Below, in pieces: positions 15,081-24,404 of a stretch of 64,000 nt of DNA. A program made the position numbers and the translations under genes. The stretch is from Nocardia arthritidis NBRC 100137 (GTDB taxonomy: Bacteria > Actinomycetota > Actinomycetes > Mycobacteriales > Mycobacteriaceae). How positions within the stretch are numbered: the first letter of the stretch is position 1; the number at the start of each line of letters is the position of its first letter. The notes under the pieces are model-generated. The model saw only the letters and a program-made list of their open reading frames with translations. It had not been told where the DNA came from and did not search any database. The stretch is from positions 1 through 64,000 of the forward strand of contig NZ_BDBB01000041.1 in assembly GCF_001612765.1 (NCBI RefSeq), read 5' to 3'.

Positions 15081-16637
15081 TCATCGCGGCGTCGTCGGTT
15101 GCGTTTCCGGTCGCGCGGGCGCGGGTTTCGCTTCCACGCGCGACCGTCCCGGCGCCCACATGCCGATCGGTATCGCGGCGACGAGGGTGAGAATGCCCAG
15201 CGCCAGCGCGGATTGCTGGGCGCCGTAGACGAAGGCGGACTCGGCGAACTCGGCCAGGGGAGCGGCTTGCGGGCCCACCCGCTCGGTGACCTGCAGCGCC
15301 GCGGCCAGTGAGTCGCCGACCGGTTCGCGAATCTGTTCGGGCACCCGCGGCAAGGCGGGCGCGATGCGAGCGCTGTACCCGGCGGCCAGGATGCTGCCCG
15401 CGATGGCGATGCCGACCGCCGCGCCCACTTCGCGTGCCGCGTCGTTCACCGCGGCGGCGACGCTGTGTTTCTCCACCGGGGTGCCCGCGATGATCGCGGC
15501 CGTCGCGGGTGCGGTGCACAGTCCGGTACCGCTGCTCATGATCAGGAACGGCCAGAGCAGATCGACGTAGGTGCTGTCGACGTCGAGGCCGGAGAGCGCG
15601 ATGAGCGCGATCCCGATGATCGCCAGCCCGCCGGCTATCGGTAGCCGCAGTCCGGCCCGTTCGGCCAGCCGGGGCGCCACCGCGGAGATCGCCACCATCG
15701 GCACGACCATCGGCGCCATCGCCAGCGCCGACAGCAGCGGCCCGTACCCGAGGATCAGCTGCAGGAACTGGACCATCAGCAGGAATGTCCCGAAGCACAC
15801 GAGGAACTGCAAGGTTACCGCCGCGGTCCCGGAACCGAAGCCTCGATAGGTGAACAGGCGCACATCCAGCAAGGGGTGTGCCACCCGTGTCTCCACCACC
15901 ACGAACGCCACCGTCGCCAGCACCGCGACTACGGCCGTGCCGATCACCAGCGGATCCAGCCATCCGCGCTCGGGCGCCGCGATCGCGGCCACCACCAGCG
16001 ATCCGACGGCCGCTGCCGAGGTGAGCGCGCCCCACGGGTCCAGCTCGGGTCGGGCCCGGTCGACCGATTCCGGCAGCGTGAACCCCGCGATCATCAGGAG
16101 CAGGGCCGCGATGGACATGGCGAGCAGGATCGACCTCCACGACCACTGCTCCAGCAGCAGGCCCGACCCGAGGATGCCCAGCACCGCCCCCGCGCCGGCG
16201 ACACCCGCCCACAGCCCGACGGCATTGCTCCGCCGCGACTCGGGAAAGCCGGCGGTGATCAGCGACAGCGTCGAGGGCATGACCAGAGCCGCGCCCACAC
16301 CGGCCACCGTCCGGCCCGCGATCAACCAGCCGGCCGTGTCCAGCAGTACGGGCGCCGCCGAGGCCGCCGCGAAGACGAACAGCCCGATGATCAGCACGGC
16401 GCACCGCCCATACCGGTCGCCGAGCGCACCCGCCGGGAGGACCAGGCAGGCCAGCGCCAGGGTGTATCCGTCGATGACCCAGGTGAGCTGCTGCTGACTG
16501 GCCCCGGTGGCGGCGGCGATCTCCGGCAGTGCGGTGTACAACGCCGCCATCGACGCGACCACCAAGGCCACGGCGGCACAGGAGATCGTCAACATCCAGC
16601 GCTGAGCGGCTGACAAACGTCTCGTGGTGGACTCCAT
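15081..16637 (-). CDS. MFS drug:H+ antiporter, DHA2 (EmrB/QacA) family
   Basis: A 518-residue inner-membrane transporter with about 14 predicted membrane segments. The N-terminal MLTISCAAVALVVASMAALYTALPEIAAATGASQQQLTWVIDGYTLALACLVLPAGALGDRYGR contains motif A (GDRYGR), and GVGAALVMPSTLSLI is motif C-like, typical of antiporters. The ATG has GGAGG upstream. It diverges from a TetR gene across 92 bases holding repeated half-sites, so the pair is probably an efflux pump with its repressor. Substrate unknown. Confidence 0.92.
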   Translation of the reverse strand: MESTTRRLSAAQRWMLTISCAAVALVVASMAALYTALPEIAAATGASQQQLTWVIDGYTLALACLVLPAGALGDRYGRCAVLIIGLFVFAAASAAPVLLDTAGWLIAGRTVAGVGAALVMPSTLSLITAGFPESRRSNAVGLWAGVAGAGAVLGILGSGLLLEQWSWRSILLAMSIAALLLMIAGFTLPESVDRARPELDPWGALTSAAAVGSLVVAAIAAPERGWLDPLVIGTAVVAVLATVAFVVVETRVAHPLLDVRLFTYRGFGSGTAAVTLQFLVCFGTFLLMVQFLQLILGYGPLLSALAMAPMVVPMVAISAVAPRLAERAGLRLPIAGGLAIIGIALIALSGLDVDSTYVDLLWPFLIMSSGTGLCTAPATAAIIAGTPVEKHSVAAAVNDAAREVGAAVGIAIAGSILAAGYSARIAPALPRVPEQIREPVGDSLAAALQVTERVGPQAAPLAEFAESAFVYGAQQSALALGILTLVAAIPIGMWAPGRSRVEAKPAPARPETQPTTPR

Positions 16638-16675
16638 GGCACCTCCAGGCAGAACGGAACTGTCAGTATCGCTAC

Positions 16676-16690
16676 GCTACTATCAGTAGC
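16676..16690. promoter_or_regulatory. Operator-like inverted repeat between MFS and TetR genes
   Basis: GCTACT-atc-AGTAGC lies in the divergent promoter region. A related half-site (CTGTCAGTAT) is 14 bases upstream, overlapping where both promoters must lie. Confidence 0.45.
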
Positions 16691-16729
16691 ATAAGTGGGC
16701 GGGGTGGCGATAGGCGTCGCGGAGGAGGA

Positions 16730-17428
16730 ATGTTTCGAGCCATGACCGGTGCCGCAGAACCGCCCCCGCACCACCTCGATCCCGGTGACGAGGTCGATCC
16801 GCGCAAGCTGCGCTCCCGCGCCAGGTTGCTCGACGCCGCGACGGCGCTGCTGAAATCCGGTGGGCTGGAAGCGGTCACCGTCGAAGCGGTGACGACCATG
16901 TCGAAGGTGGCGCGCACCACGCTGTACCGGCATTTCGACAACGCCGTGCAGTTGCGCGCCGCCACGCTCGAGCGTCTGCTCCCTCCGGTCATCGAGGCGC
17001 CGCCGGATGGTCCGCTGCGGCAACGGCTCACCGAATTGCTCAGCAGACAGGCCGCGGTCGTCAACGAGGCCCCGTTGCAGATGTCCACGCTGGCGTGGCT
17101 GGCCACCGGCGAGCATGGTGCCTCCGGCGCGGGTCCGGCGTTCACCTCGCTGCGTCAGCGGCTCATCGAGCAGTACCGCAAGCCGTTCGACCAGCTGTTC
17201 GGGGATCCCGAGGTGCGCGCGCAACTCGGCGAGTTCGACGTGACGCTGGCGCTGACCCAGCTCGTCGGCCCGATCGTCTTCGCCAGGCTGGTCGGACTCG
17301 CGCCGACCACCCCGGCCGAATGCGCGCGGCTCGTGGACGACTTCCTCGCCGCCCGGGCGAGCGACGGCGACCGCCGGACGGTGCGGCGGGGCGGACGCGT
17401 GGACGAGGCCGACCCGAACGGCAGGTAG
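16730..17428 (+). CDS. TetR-family repressor
   Basis: A 232-residue regulator: N-terminal HTH (RSRARLLDAATALLKSGGLEAVTVEAVTTMSKVARTTLYRHFDNAVQLRAATLERLL, about 25-80) and an all-helical ligand domain. The chosen ATG at 16730 abuts GGAGGAGGA; the ATG at 16742 is an equally possible start. Divergent from the MFS gene, which it most likely represses. Its TAG stop (17426-17428) directly precedes the cobalamin riboswitch of cobN and forms part of a TAGCAT sequence. Confidence 0.88.
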   Translation: MFRAMTGAAEPPPHHLDPGDEVDPRKLRSRARLLDAATALLKSGGLEAVTVEAVTTMSKVARTTLYRHFDNAVQLRAATLERLLPPVIEAPPDGPLRQRLTELLSRQAAVVNEAPLQMSTLAWLATGEHGASGAGPAFTSLRQRLIEQYRKPFDQLFGDPEVRAQLGEFDVTLALTQLVGPIVFARLVGLAPTTPAECARLVDDFLAARASDGDRRTVRRGGRVDEADPNGR

Positions 17429-17431
17429 CAT
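17426..17431 (+). promoter_or_regulatory. Candidate -10 TAGCAT for the cobN leader
   Basis: It contains the TetR stop codon and would start transcription near 17438, at the 5' edge of the riboswitch. The -35 match is weak, so this is tentative. Confidence 0.35.
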
Positions 17432-17550
17432 CGGCGTGCTCGGCGGACGACGAGGAAACCGGTGAAAGTCCGGTGCGGTCGCGCCACTGTAGAAAGCCAG
17501 ACCCTCCCCGGCGAGCAGCGAACCCCCGATGGGCGCGTCACCCGAGGAAG
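17430..17550 (+). ncRNA. Cobalamin (AdoCbl) riboswitch before cobN
   Basis: The leader contains the conserved cobalamin-riboswitch blocks in order: GAGGAAACCGGTGAAAGTCC, then GGTGCGGTCGC, the B12-box GCCACTGT (near 17493), AAGCCAGACCC, and a closing stem ending CCCGAGG just before the Shine-Dalgarno GAGGAAGG of cobN. The proximity to the cobN start suggests control of translation initiation by ribosome-site access, repressing cobN when cobalamin is abundant. The mechanism is inferred from position; no terminator hairpin with a U-run is visible. Confidence 0.93.
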
Positions 17551-17560
17551 GCTGCCACCC

Positions 17561-20500
17561 GTGATTGTGTTGTTGTCCACGTCCGACACCGATCTGCTCA
17601 GTGCCCGCGCCAGCGGCGCCGGCTATCGCTGGGGGAATCCGGCTCGCCTGCTGGTCGACGACCTGCCCGGCCTGCTCGACGGCGCCGATCTGGTGATCGT
17701 GCGCATCCTCGGTGGCAAGCGGGCCTGGGAGGACGGGCTGGAAGCGCTGCGCGCGAGCGGGATCCCGCTCGTGGCGCTCGGCGGCGAGATCGCCCCGGAC
17801 GCCGAACTGATGGAATGCTCCACCGTCCCGGGCGGTGTCGCGGCCGACGCGCACAACTACCTCGCCGCCGGTGGCCCGGAGAATCTGCGCCAGCTGCACA
17901 ATTTCCTGTCCGACACCGTGCTGCTGACCGGCCACGGTTTCGAACCTCCGATCCAGCTGCCCAGCTGGGGCGAACTGGACCGGGTCGCCACCAAGCAGGC
18001 CGACGGGCCGACGGTGGCGGTGATCTACTACCGCGCCCAGCATCTGGCGGGCAATACCGCCTACGTCGACGCGCTGTGCACCGCGATCGAACAGGCGGGC
18101 GCGCGGGCGCTGCCGCTGTACTGCGCGTCGCTGCGCACCCCCGAACCCGAGTTGATCGCGACCTTGCGCCGCGCCGACGCGTTGGTGGTGACGGTGCTGG
18201 CCGCCGGCGGTACCAAGCCCGCCACCGCGTCGGCGGGCGGCGAGGACGAGGCTTGGGATGTCGGCGCGCTCGCCGACCTGGACGTGCCCATCCTGCAGGG
18301 CCTGTGCCTGACCACCGGCCGCGCGCAGTGGGAGGCCAACGACGACGGGCTGTCACCGCTGGATGTCGCCACCCAGGTCGCGGTGCCGGAGTTCGACGGA
18401 CGGATCATCACGGTCCCGTTCTCGTTCAAGGAATTCGATGCCGACGGCCTGTCCACCTATGTCCCCGATCCCGAGCGCGCCGCCCGGGTCGCGGGCATAG
18501 CGACGCGCTACGCGCGGCTGCGCCACATCCCCGCCGCGCGCAAGCGCATCGCGGTCATGTTGTCGGCCTACCCGACCAAGCATGCCCGCATCGGCAACGC
18601 CGTCGGCCTGGACACCCCGGCCAGCGCGATCCGCCTGCTCACCGAAATGCGCGCCGCCGGTTACGATCTCGGCGCGCCCGGCGAGGTCCCCGGCCTGGAA
18701 GAACAGGACGGCGACGCCCTCATCCACGCCCTGATCGCGGCGGGCGGCCAGGACCCCGACTGGCTGACCGCCGAACAGCTCGAGGGCAACCCGATCCGCA
18801 TCGGCGCGGCCACGTACGCGGCCTGGTTCGACACCCTGCCCGGCGACCTGCGCGACGCCGTCGTGGAAGCGTGGGGGCCGCCGCCGGGCGAACTCTACGT
18901 CGACCGCTCGTCCGACCCGGACGGGGAGATCGTCATCGCCGCCTTGCGGTTCGGCAATGTCGCGCTCATGGTGCAGCCGCCGCGTGGTTTCGGCGAGAAC
19001 CCCGTCGCGATCTACCACGACCCCGATCTGCCACCCAGCCACCACTACCTGGCGGCCTACCGGTGGCTCGGCTCGCCCGACGGTTTCGGCGCGGACGCGA
19101 TGGTGCACCTGGGCAAGCACGGGAACCTGGAGTGGCTGCCGGGTAAAACGCTGGGCATGTCGGCGTCGTGCGGAACCGATGCCGCCCTCGGCGACTTGCC
19201 GCTGATCTATCCGTTCCTGGTGAACGACCCCGGTGAGGGCACCCAGGCCAAGCGGCGCGCGCACGCCACCCTGGTGGATCACCTGATCCCGCCGATGGCC
19301 CGGGCCGAAAGCTACGGCGACATCTCACGTCTGGAGCAGTTGCTCGACGAGCACGCCAACATCTCCGCGCTGGACCCGGCCAAGCTGCCCGCCATCCGCC
19401 AGCAGATCTGGACGCTGATGCGCGCCGCGAAGATGGACCACGACCTCGGCCTCACCGAGCGCCCGGACGAGGACTCCTTCGACGACATGCTGCTGCACGT
19501 CGACGGCTGGCTGTGCGAGATCAAGGATGTGCAGATTCGCGACGGCCTGCACATCCTCGGACAGGCCCCGGCCGGGGAGAGCGAACTCGACCTGGTGCTG
19601 GCCATGCTGCGCGCGCGCCAGCTGTGGGGCGGCGAGCGCACCGTGCCCGGTCTGCGCGAAGCCCTCGGCCTGGACGAGTCGGGCGGGGAGGCGCGCGAGC
19701 GCGTGGACGCCGTGGAGGACCGCGCCCGCGCGCTGGTCGCGGCGTTGCAAGCGGCGGACTGGTCGCCCGAGGCCGTGGACGGCATCACCGACGACCCGCA
19801 GGTGCGCCGGGTGCTGCGGTTCGCGGCCGGCGAGGTGGTGCCGCGCCTGCGGCAGACCGGCGTGGAGATCGAGCGGGTGCTGCACGCGCTCGACGGCGGG
19901 TTCATCCCGGCGGGCCCGAGCGGTTCGCCGTTGCGCGGCCTGATCAACGTCCTGCCGACCGGACGCAATTTCTACTCGGTCGATCCCAAGGCCGTGCCGT
20001 CCCGGCTGGCCTGGGAGACCGGACAGGCCATGGCGGAATCCCTGCTGGAGCGCTACCGCGCCGACCACGGCGAGTATCCGCGGTCGGTGGGCCTGTCGAT
20101 CTGGGGCACCTCCGCCATGCGCACCTCCGGCGACGACATCGCCGAAGTCCTCGCGCTGCTGGGTGTCCGGCCGGTCTGGGACGAGGCGAGCCGTCGCGTC
20201 AGCACGCTCGAGGTGATCTCGCTCGCCGAGCTCGGCCGTCCCCGCATCGATGTGACGGTGCGCATCAGCGGCTTCTTCCGCGACGCGTTCCCGCACGTGC
20301 TCGCCCTGCTGGACGATGCGGTCCGCCTGGTCGCCGACCTGGACGAGCCGGGCGAGGCGAACTACGTGCGGGCGCATGCCCAGGCCGATCTCGCCGAGCA
20401 CGGCGACCGGCGGCGCGCCACCACCCGCATCTTCGGCTCCAAGCCCGGTACCTACGGGGCCGGTCTGTTGCAGCTGATCGATTCGAAGAGCTGGCGCACC

Positions 20501-21136
20501 GACGACGACCTCGCGCAGGTGTACACCACCTGGGGCGGCTACGCCTACGGGCGCGACCTCGACGGCGCGCCCGCCGCCGAGGACATGCGCGGCGCGTATC
20601 GGCGGATCGCCGTGGCGGCCAAGAACACCGACACCCGCGAGCACGACATCGCCGACTCCGACGACTATTTCCAGTTCCACGGCGGCATGGTCGCGACGGT
20701 GCGCGCGCTGACGGGCAAGAACCCGGAGGCTTACATCGGCGACAGCACCCGTCCGGACGCGGTGCGCACCAGGACGCTGTCCGAGGAGACGGCGCGGGTG
20801 TTCCGGGCTCGTGTGGTGAACCCCCGGTGGCTCGAGGCGATGCGCAGGCACGGCTACAAAGGCGCGTTCGAAATGGCGGCGACCGTCGACTACCTGTTCG
20901 GCTACGACGCCACCACCAACGTGGTGGCCGATTGGATGTACGAGAAGCTCACGGAGAGCTACGTTTTCGACGAGGTGAACCGGAAGTTCATGGAGCAGTC
21001 CAATCCTTGGGCGTTGCACGGCATTGCCGAGCGGCTGCTGGAGGCGGCCGAGCGCACACTGTGGGAACACCCCGAACCGGACACGCTCGATCGGCTGCGG
21101 CAGGTCTACTTGGAGACCGAGGGGGAGCTGGAGTAG
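17561..21136 (+). CDS. cobN: Cobaltochelatase subunit CobN
   Basis: The 1191-residue large subunit of the ATP-dependent aerobic cobaltochelatase that inserts Co2+ into hydrogenobyrinic acid a,c-diamide, working with CobS/CobT-type or ChlD/ChlI-like partners not present here. Recognisable magnesium-chelatase-H-like blocks are HARIGNAVGLDTPASAIRLL, MVHLGKHGNLEWLPGK (near residue 510), FIPAGPSGSPLRGLINVLPTGRNFYSVDPKAVPSRLAWETG, SIWGTSAMRTSGDDIAEVLALLGVRPVWD and RIFGSKPGTYGAGL. The GTG at 17561 lies 9 bases after GAGGAAGG; a longer frame from 17462 runs through the riboswitch and is not translated. Length is normal for actinobacteria. Confidence 0.96.
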   Translation: MIVLLSTSDTDLLSARASGAGYRWGNPARLLVDDLPGLLDGADLVIVRILGGKRAWEDGLEALRASGIPLVALGGEIAPDAELMECSTVPGGVAADAHNYLAAGGPENLRQLHNFLSDTVLLTGHGFEPPIQLPSWGELDRVATKQADGPTVAVIYYRAQHLAGNTAYVDALCTAIEQAGARALPLYCASLRTPEPELIATLRRADALVVTVLAAGGTKPATASAGGEDEAWDVGALADLDVPILQGLCLTTGRAQWEANDDGLSPLDVATQVAVPEFDGRIITVPFSFKEFDADGLSTYVPDPERAARVAGIATRYARLRHIPAARKRIAVMLSAYPTKHARIGNAVGLDTPASAIRLLTEMRAAGYDLGAPGEVPGLEEQDGDALIHALIAAGGQDPDWLTAEQLEGNPIRIGAATYAAWFDTLPGDLRDAVVEAWGPPPGELYVDRSSDPDGEIVIAALRFGNVALMVQPPRGFGENPVAIYHDPDLPPSHHYLAAYRWLGSPDGFGADAMVHLGKHGNLEWLPGKTLGMSASCGTDAALGDLPLIYPFLVNDPGEGTQAKRRAHATLVDHLIPPMARAESYGDISRLEQLLDEHANISALDPAKLPAIRQQIWTLMRAAKMDHDLGLTERPDEDSFDDMLLHVDGWLCEIKDVQIRDGLHILGQAPAGESELDLVLAMLRARQLWGGERTVPGLREALGLDESGGEARERVDAVEDRARALVAALQAADWSPEAVDGITDDPQVRRVLRFAAGEVVPRLRQTGVEIERVLHALDGGFIPAGPSGSPLRGLINVLPTGRNFYSVDPKAVPSRLAWETGQAMAESLLERYRADHGEYPRSVGLSIWGTSAMRTSGDDIAEVLALLGVRPVWDEASRRVSTLEVISLAELGRPRIDVTVRISGFFRDAFPHVLALLDDAVRLVADLDEPGEANYVRAHAQADLAEHGDRRRATTRIFGSKPGTYGAGLLQLIDSKSWRTDDDLAQVYTTWGGYAYGRDLDGAPAAEDMRGAYRRIAVAAKNTDTREHDIADSDDYFQFHGGMVATVRALTGKNPEAYIGDSTRPDAVRTRTLSEETARVFRARVVNPRWLEAMRRHGYKGAFEMAATVDYLFGYDATTNVVADWMYEKLTESYVFDEVNRKFMEQSNPWALHGIAERLLEAAERTLWEHPEPDTLDRLRQVYLETEGELE

Positions 21137-21237
21137 TAGGAGCCGCCTTCCCATCATCTCCTGACAACTGCCGAACAGCTTGGCGGGCAAGACATTTCGG
21201 ACATTCTCAAGTACCGGAAATGGTGATGCCCAACGCC

Positions 21238-21243
21238 TATAAT
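21238..21243 (+). promoter_or_regulatory. -10 box TATAAT for secreted protein B
   Basis: A perfect TATAAT about 65 bases before the ATG at 21308. CGGAAA lies 17 bases further upstream as a poor -35. It implies a ~55-base leader. Confidence 0.5.
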
Positions 21244-21307
21244 CGCTAGTGTTTCACGGCTGTACCCAGGTAACGACAGATCGAATCTGCTGAGGATGGG
21301 AAGGCTC

Positions 21308-21832
21308 ATGAAGTTCAGAGAATTGGTTGCGACCACGCTGCTGACCATTGCCGCCACGGGCGTGACCGCTGCGACGGCGTACGGGCAAACCGAGGTCTAC
21401 GACCCCGTGGTGAGCGGGAACGAGAGCGGTGTGGCCTACACCACGTCCGTCGCGCCGGACCGGACGAGCGCTGTGGTCACGCTCGACTCCGGTACCTTCG
21501 CCCGCACGCCGGGGGGGATCGCGGTGCTTGGGCCCGACGGGTCGGTCGTGACCACGGTGCCCACGACCATGGTGTCCATGTTCGGCCAGCAGGTCGAAGT
21601 GGCGCCCGACATCGATGCGGCCGGGACGACATTGACCTTGAGCCCCATCGGAACCGCCGTCCCGGAACCGGGCGCGCCGCAGTTCATCGGTGACGCGGGG
21701 TCCACATTGGGTGGGGTGGCGATCGGTTGTGCCATCGGGGCTCTGGTCGGTCTCGTGTTCTTCATCGTCGGGGTCTTTCCCGGTTGCGTGGTCGGCGGCC
21801 TCATCGGTGCCGCCGCGGGCGCCAGCCGGTAG
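21308..21832 (+). CDS. Secreted glycine-zipper protein B (paralogue of 6656-7273)
   Basis: A 174-residue exported protein with the same layout as the protein at 6656: signal peptide (MKFRELVATTLLTIAATGVTAA, aligning with the first ~22 residues of the paralogue), beta-rich Thr/Val domain (about 30-115) and a C-terminal glycine-zipper hairpin (GGVAIGCAIGALVGLVFFIVG...GCVVGGLIGAAAG). The shared FIG(A/D) motif precedes the hairpin in both. It carries two cysteines in the hairpin that the paralogue lacks. The start at 21308 aligns with the paralogue; an ATG at 21296 adds four residues and is less likely. Function unknown. Confidence 0.82.
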   Translation: MKFRELVATTLLTIAATGVTAATAYGQTEVYDPVVSGNESGVAYTTSVAPDRTSAVVTLDSGTFARTPGGIAVLGPDGSVVTTVPTTMVSMFGQQVEVAPDIDAAGTTLTLSPIGTAVPEPGAPQFIGDAGSTLGGVAIGCAIGALVGLVFFIVGVFPGCVVGGLIGAAAGASR

Positions 21833-21925
21833 TGCCGGACTGATTCGCAGGGCGCTGTCGGCCGCGCTCGATGCCTGGCATCGAGCGCGGCCGTTTCGTC
21901 TACGCGAAATGCCGGCGATTCCACG

Positions 21926-22885
21926 TCATTTCCGCCCGGCCGCCCGCTGGAAACGGTCGGCGGTGGCGATCAGGTGTTCGGCGAGCGCGGGGGAGTCGAG
22001 CACCTCGAACTCGACATCGGCGAGGCCGAGATACCACGTCAGCATCCGGGGGGAGTCCGAACCCACCAGCGCCACACAGTGTTCCGGCCCGTCCGGGGTC
22101 ACCTCCACCGCCGCGGGCAGCCGTGCCCGGATCACTTCCGCCGGGGCGGCCATGCGGACCCGGGCGCGGTAGCGCCAGGTGGCGGCGCCCACGCCGCGCT
22201 GCACTCGCTCGGCGATCTCCTCCTCGGAGACGGCGCGGGGCGTGAATCGCGGCCCGTGCGGAACCTTCGGCGCGATCCGGTCGACGCGGAAGGTACGCCA
22301 GTCGCCGCGCCCCACATCCCACGCGACCAGGTACCAGCGACCCCACCAGTGCACCATCCGGTGCGGCTCGACATCCCGGCTGGAGGGTGCGCCGCCATGG
22401 CTTTCGTAGTCGAAGCGCAAGCGCTCGCTCGCCCGGATCGCGTCCGCGACCGCGGTCAGCACCGCCGCGTCCACGGTCGATTGTCCGTCGCCGGCTACGT
22501 GCACGGTGGCCGCTGTCAGCGTGTCGACGCGGTGGCGCAATCGGGACGGCAACACTTGCCGCAGTTTCGTCAGCGCCCGCACCGACGTCTCCTCGATGCC
22601 GGTGACCGCTCCGTTGGCGGCGGTGACCAGTCCGACCGCCACCGCCACGGCCTCCTCGTCGTCCAGCAGCAGCGGCGGCAGCGCAGACCCGGCCCCGAGC
22701 CGGTAGCCGCCCGCGGCGCCCGGCGTGGCGTGCACGGGGTACCCGAGTGTCCGCAGGCGCTCGATGTCGGTGCGCACGGTCCGGGTGGAGACGCCGAGCC
22801 GTTCGGCCAGCGCGGGCCCGGTCCAGTCGCGCCGCAGTTGCAGCAGCGACAACAGCCGCAACAGGCGTGCGGAGGTTTCCAGCAT
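21926..22885 (-). CDS. WYL-domain (YafY-type) transcriptional regulator
   Basis: A 319-residue regulator with an N-terminal HTH_11 (ARLLRLLSLLQLRRDWTGPALAERLGVSTRTVRTDIERLRTLGYPVHATPGAAGGYRLG, 5-65) and a WYL domain (about 145-225: LRFDYESHGGAPSSRDVEPHRMVHWWGRWYLVAWDVGRGDWRTFRVDRI) followed by a WCX-type C-terminus. WYL domains bind nucleic-acid or nucleotide ligands and often regulate DNA-damage or defence functions; no defence genes are adjacent. It is followed upstream on the same strand by a P450 gene. Confidence 0.9.
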   Translation of the reverse strand: MLETSARLLRLLSLLQLRRDWTGPALAERLGVSTRTVRTDIERLRTLGYPVHATPGAAGGYRLGAGSALPPLLLDDEEAVAVAVGLVTAANGAVTGIEETSVRALTKLRQVLPSRLRHRVDTLTAATVHVAGDGQSTVDAAVLTAVADAIRASERLRFDYESHGGAPSSRDVEPHRMVHWWGRWYLVAWDVGRGDWRTFRVDRIAPKVPHGPRFTPRAVSEEEIAERVQRGVGAATWRYRARVRMAAPAEVIRARLPAAVEVTPDGPEHCVALVGSDSPRMLTWYLGLADVEFEVLDSPALAEHLIATADRFQRAAGRK

Positions 22886-22934
22886 GGCTCGATCATGGCA
22901 GCTGTCGCGGAAACCGGCCTTCCGCGACAGACGA

Positions 22935-24287
22935 TCAGCCGGTCTGCGTCATGCACGGCTCGACGGTGAAGTCGAGCCCGAAATTGTTCAGGGTCACCGG
23001 CAGCGGAGCGTCCGGGTACAGCCGGGGCGTGGACCGCAGCCGGAAGTCGGCGGAGGTCAACAGGTGCGCGAGGAGCGCGCTGGTGACGAACAGCACCAGG
23101 TTGCGGCCCGGGCAGTCGGCGGGGCCCGCGCTGAACGGCACCAACTGGGGGTACTGCTCCGCGCGGCCGTCGAGCCAGATCTCCGGGACGAACTGGTCGG
23201 CGAACGGCAGCAGCTCGGCGTCGCGGTGGAACGCCGGAACCGCGATCATCAGTGCCGCGCCCGCCGCGATGGTGAAGCGCTCCTCGCCGTCGCGCCATCG
23301 GGTGTCGGCGGTGATGTCGCGCAGCAGCATGGGTGTGGTCGGCCACAGCCGTACCGACTCGAGCACGCAGGCGCGCAGATAGCCGCGCAGGTCGACGCGG
23401 TCCGGGTCGACGGCATCCGCCAGGGCGCGGGCGTGGTGCTCGGGATGGGTGCTCAGCACCGCCAGTGCCCGGCTCAGCGCGATGCCCGCCGCGTCGAAAG
23501 CGAACAGCCAATGCGGTATCTGCCCGACCGGATCGGTGGCCCCGCCCGCGGGCACCGCGGCCAGTGCCCCGGCGAGGCTGTCCGGCGGAGCGGACTCGAC
23601 GTGACGGTAGAGCCGATTGGTGAACTGGTCGCGCTGCCTGCGATGCGCGGGCGCCAGGAACGACCAATTGCCCGCGGAGCGCAGCCGGGACAGCTCGTCG
23701 GTGAGCACCGTGTCGTCGCGGCCCCGCTCACCGAGCACGATCCGTCGCACCAGCCGCCACCACCGCGTGGTGAACTGCCGCGCGTCCAGGTGACCGCGGT
23801 GCAGGGCGGACACGATCATCTCGCGCGCCTCCTCCGCGATGGCCTCGGCGAACGGCCCCGCCAGGCGATGCAGCGGCTCGGCAGACTCCAGCGCCGCCTC
23901 GTTCACGGCCCGGCGCTGATCGCGGATCGGGCCCTCGGACAGCAGGACACCGTGCGGCTGGAACTGGCGCAGCGCGGCGCGCTTCTCGCGATTGGCCGGG
24001 TGAAACGGCGTCGGCGCGTCGGCCAGGACCCGTCCGACGTCCTGCGGGTCGAGAACGACCACGATCCGGCGTCCCGGCACCACCAGCTCCACCGGACCCG
24101 CACCGAACTCCCGCCGCAGCTGCCGCACGCGCTCGATGGCCCGCGAATCAGCCCCCGTGCGTTCGAGCAGGCCCAGTACCGGCCGGCGCCGCGCGATGAC
24201 CCCCGAGGCGACCGAGGCGAATCCGAGATCCGCCAGTGCCGCCACCGCGGGCACTCCCACCAGTCGGTGTTCGCGGTTGTCTGCCAT
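22935..24287 (-). CDS. Cytochrome P450 lacking the usual I-helix acid-alcohol pair
   Basis: A 450-residue soluble P450. Seen: K-helix ExxR (LESVRLWPTTP, about 315), the heme loop FSAGPADCPGRN with the proximal Cys near C392, and a C-helix-like RDQRRAVNEAAL. The I-helix reads FAFDAAGIALSRAL, keeping the AG but having Ala-Leu-Ser where most oxygen-activating P450s have (D/E)-T. The ATG at 24287 has GGGAGGAGG 6 bases upstream and replaces a longer in-frame start at 24338. No redox partner gene lies nearby. Substrate unknown. Confidence 0.9.
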   Translation of the reverse strand: MADNREHRLVGVPAVAALADLGFASVASGVIARRRPVLGLLERTGADSRAIERVRQLRREFGAGPVELVVPGRRIVVVLDPQDVGRVLADAPTPFHPANREKRAALRQFQPHGVLLSEGPIRDQRRAVNEAALESAEPLHRLAGPFAEAIAEEAREMIVSALHRGHLDARQFTTRWWRLVRRIVLGERGRDDTVLTDELSRLRSAGNWSFLAPAHRRQRDQFTNRLYRHVESAPPDSLAGALAAVPAGGATDPVGQIPHWLFAFDAAGIALSRALAVLSTHPEHHARALADAVDPDRVDLRGYLRACVLESVRLWPTTPMLLRDITADTRWRDGEERFTIAAGAALMIAVPAFHRDAELLPFADQFVPEIWLDGRAEQYPQLVPFSAGPADCPGRNLVLFVTSALLAHLLTSADFRLRSTPRLYPDAPLPVTLNNFGLDFTVEPCMTQTG

Positions 24288-24404
24288 ACGGCCTCCTCCC
24301 GGTGCGCTCAGATCGGCACGGTGCCGACGACCGGGCACATACCCGACGACGCGGGGTCGAAACCGTAGCGGGGTCCGAGCGGCACCGATGCGGTGCCGGG
24401 AAGG

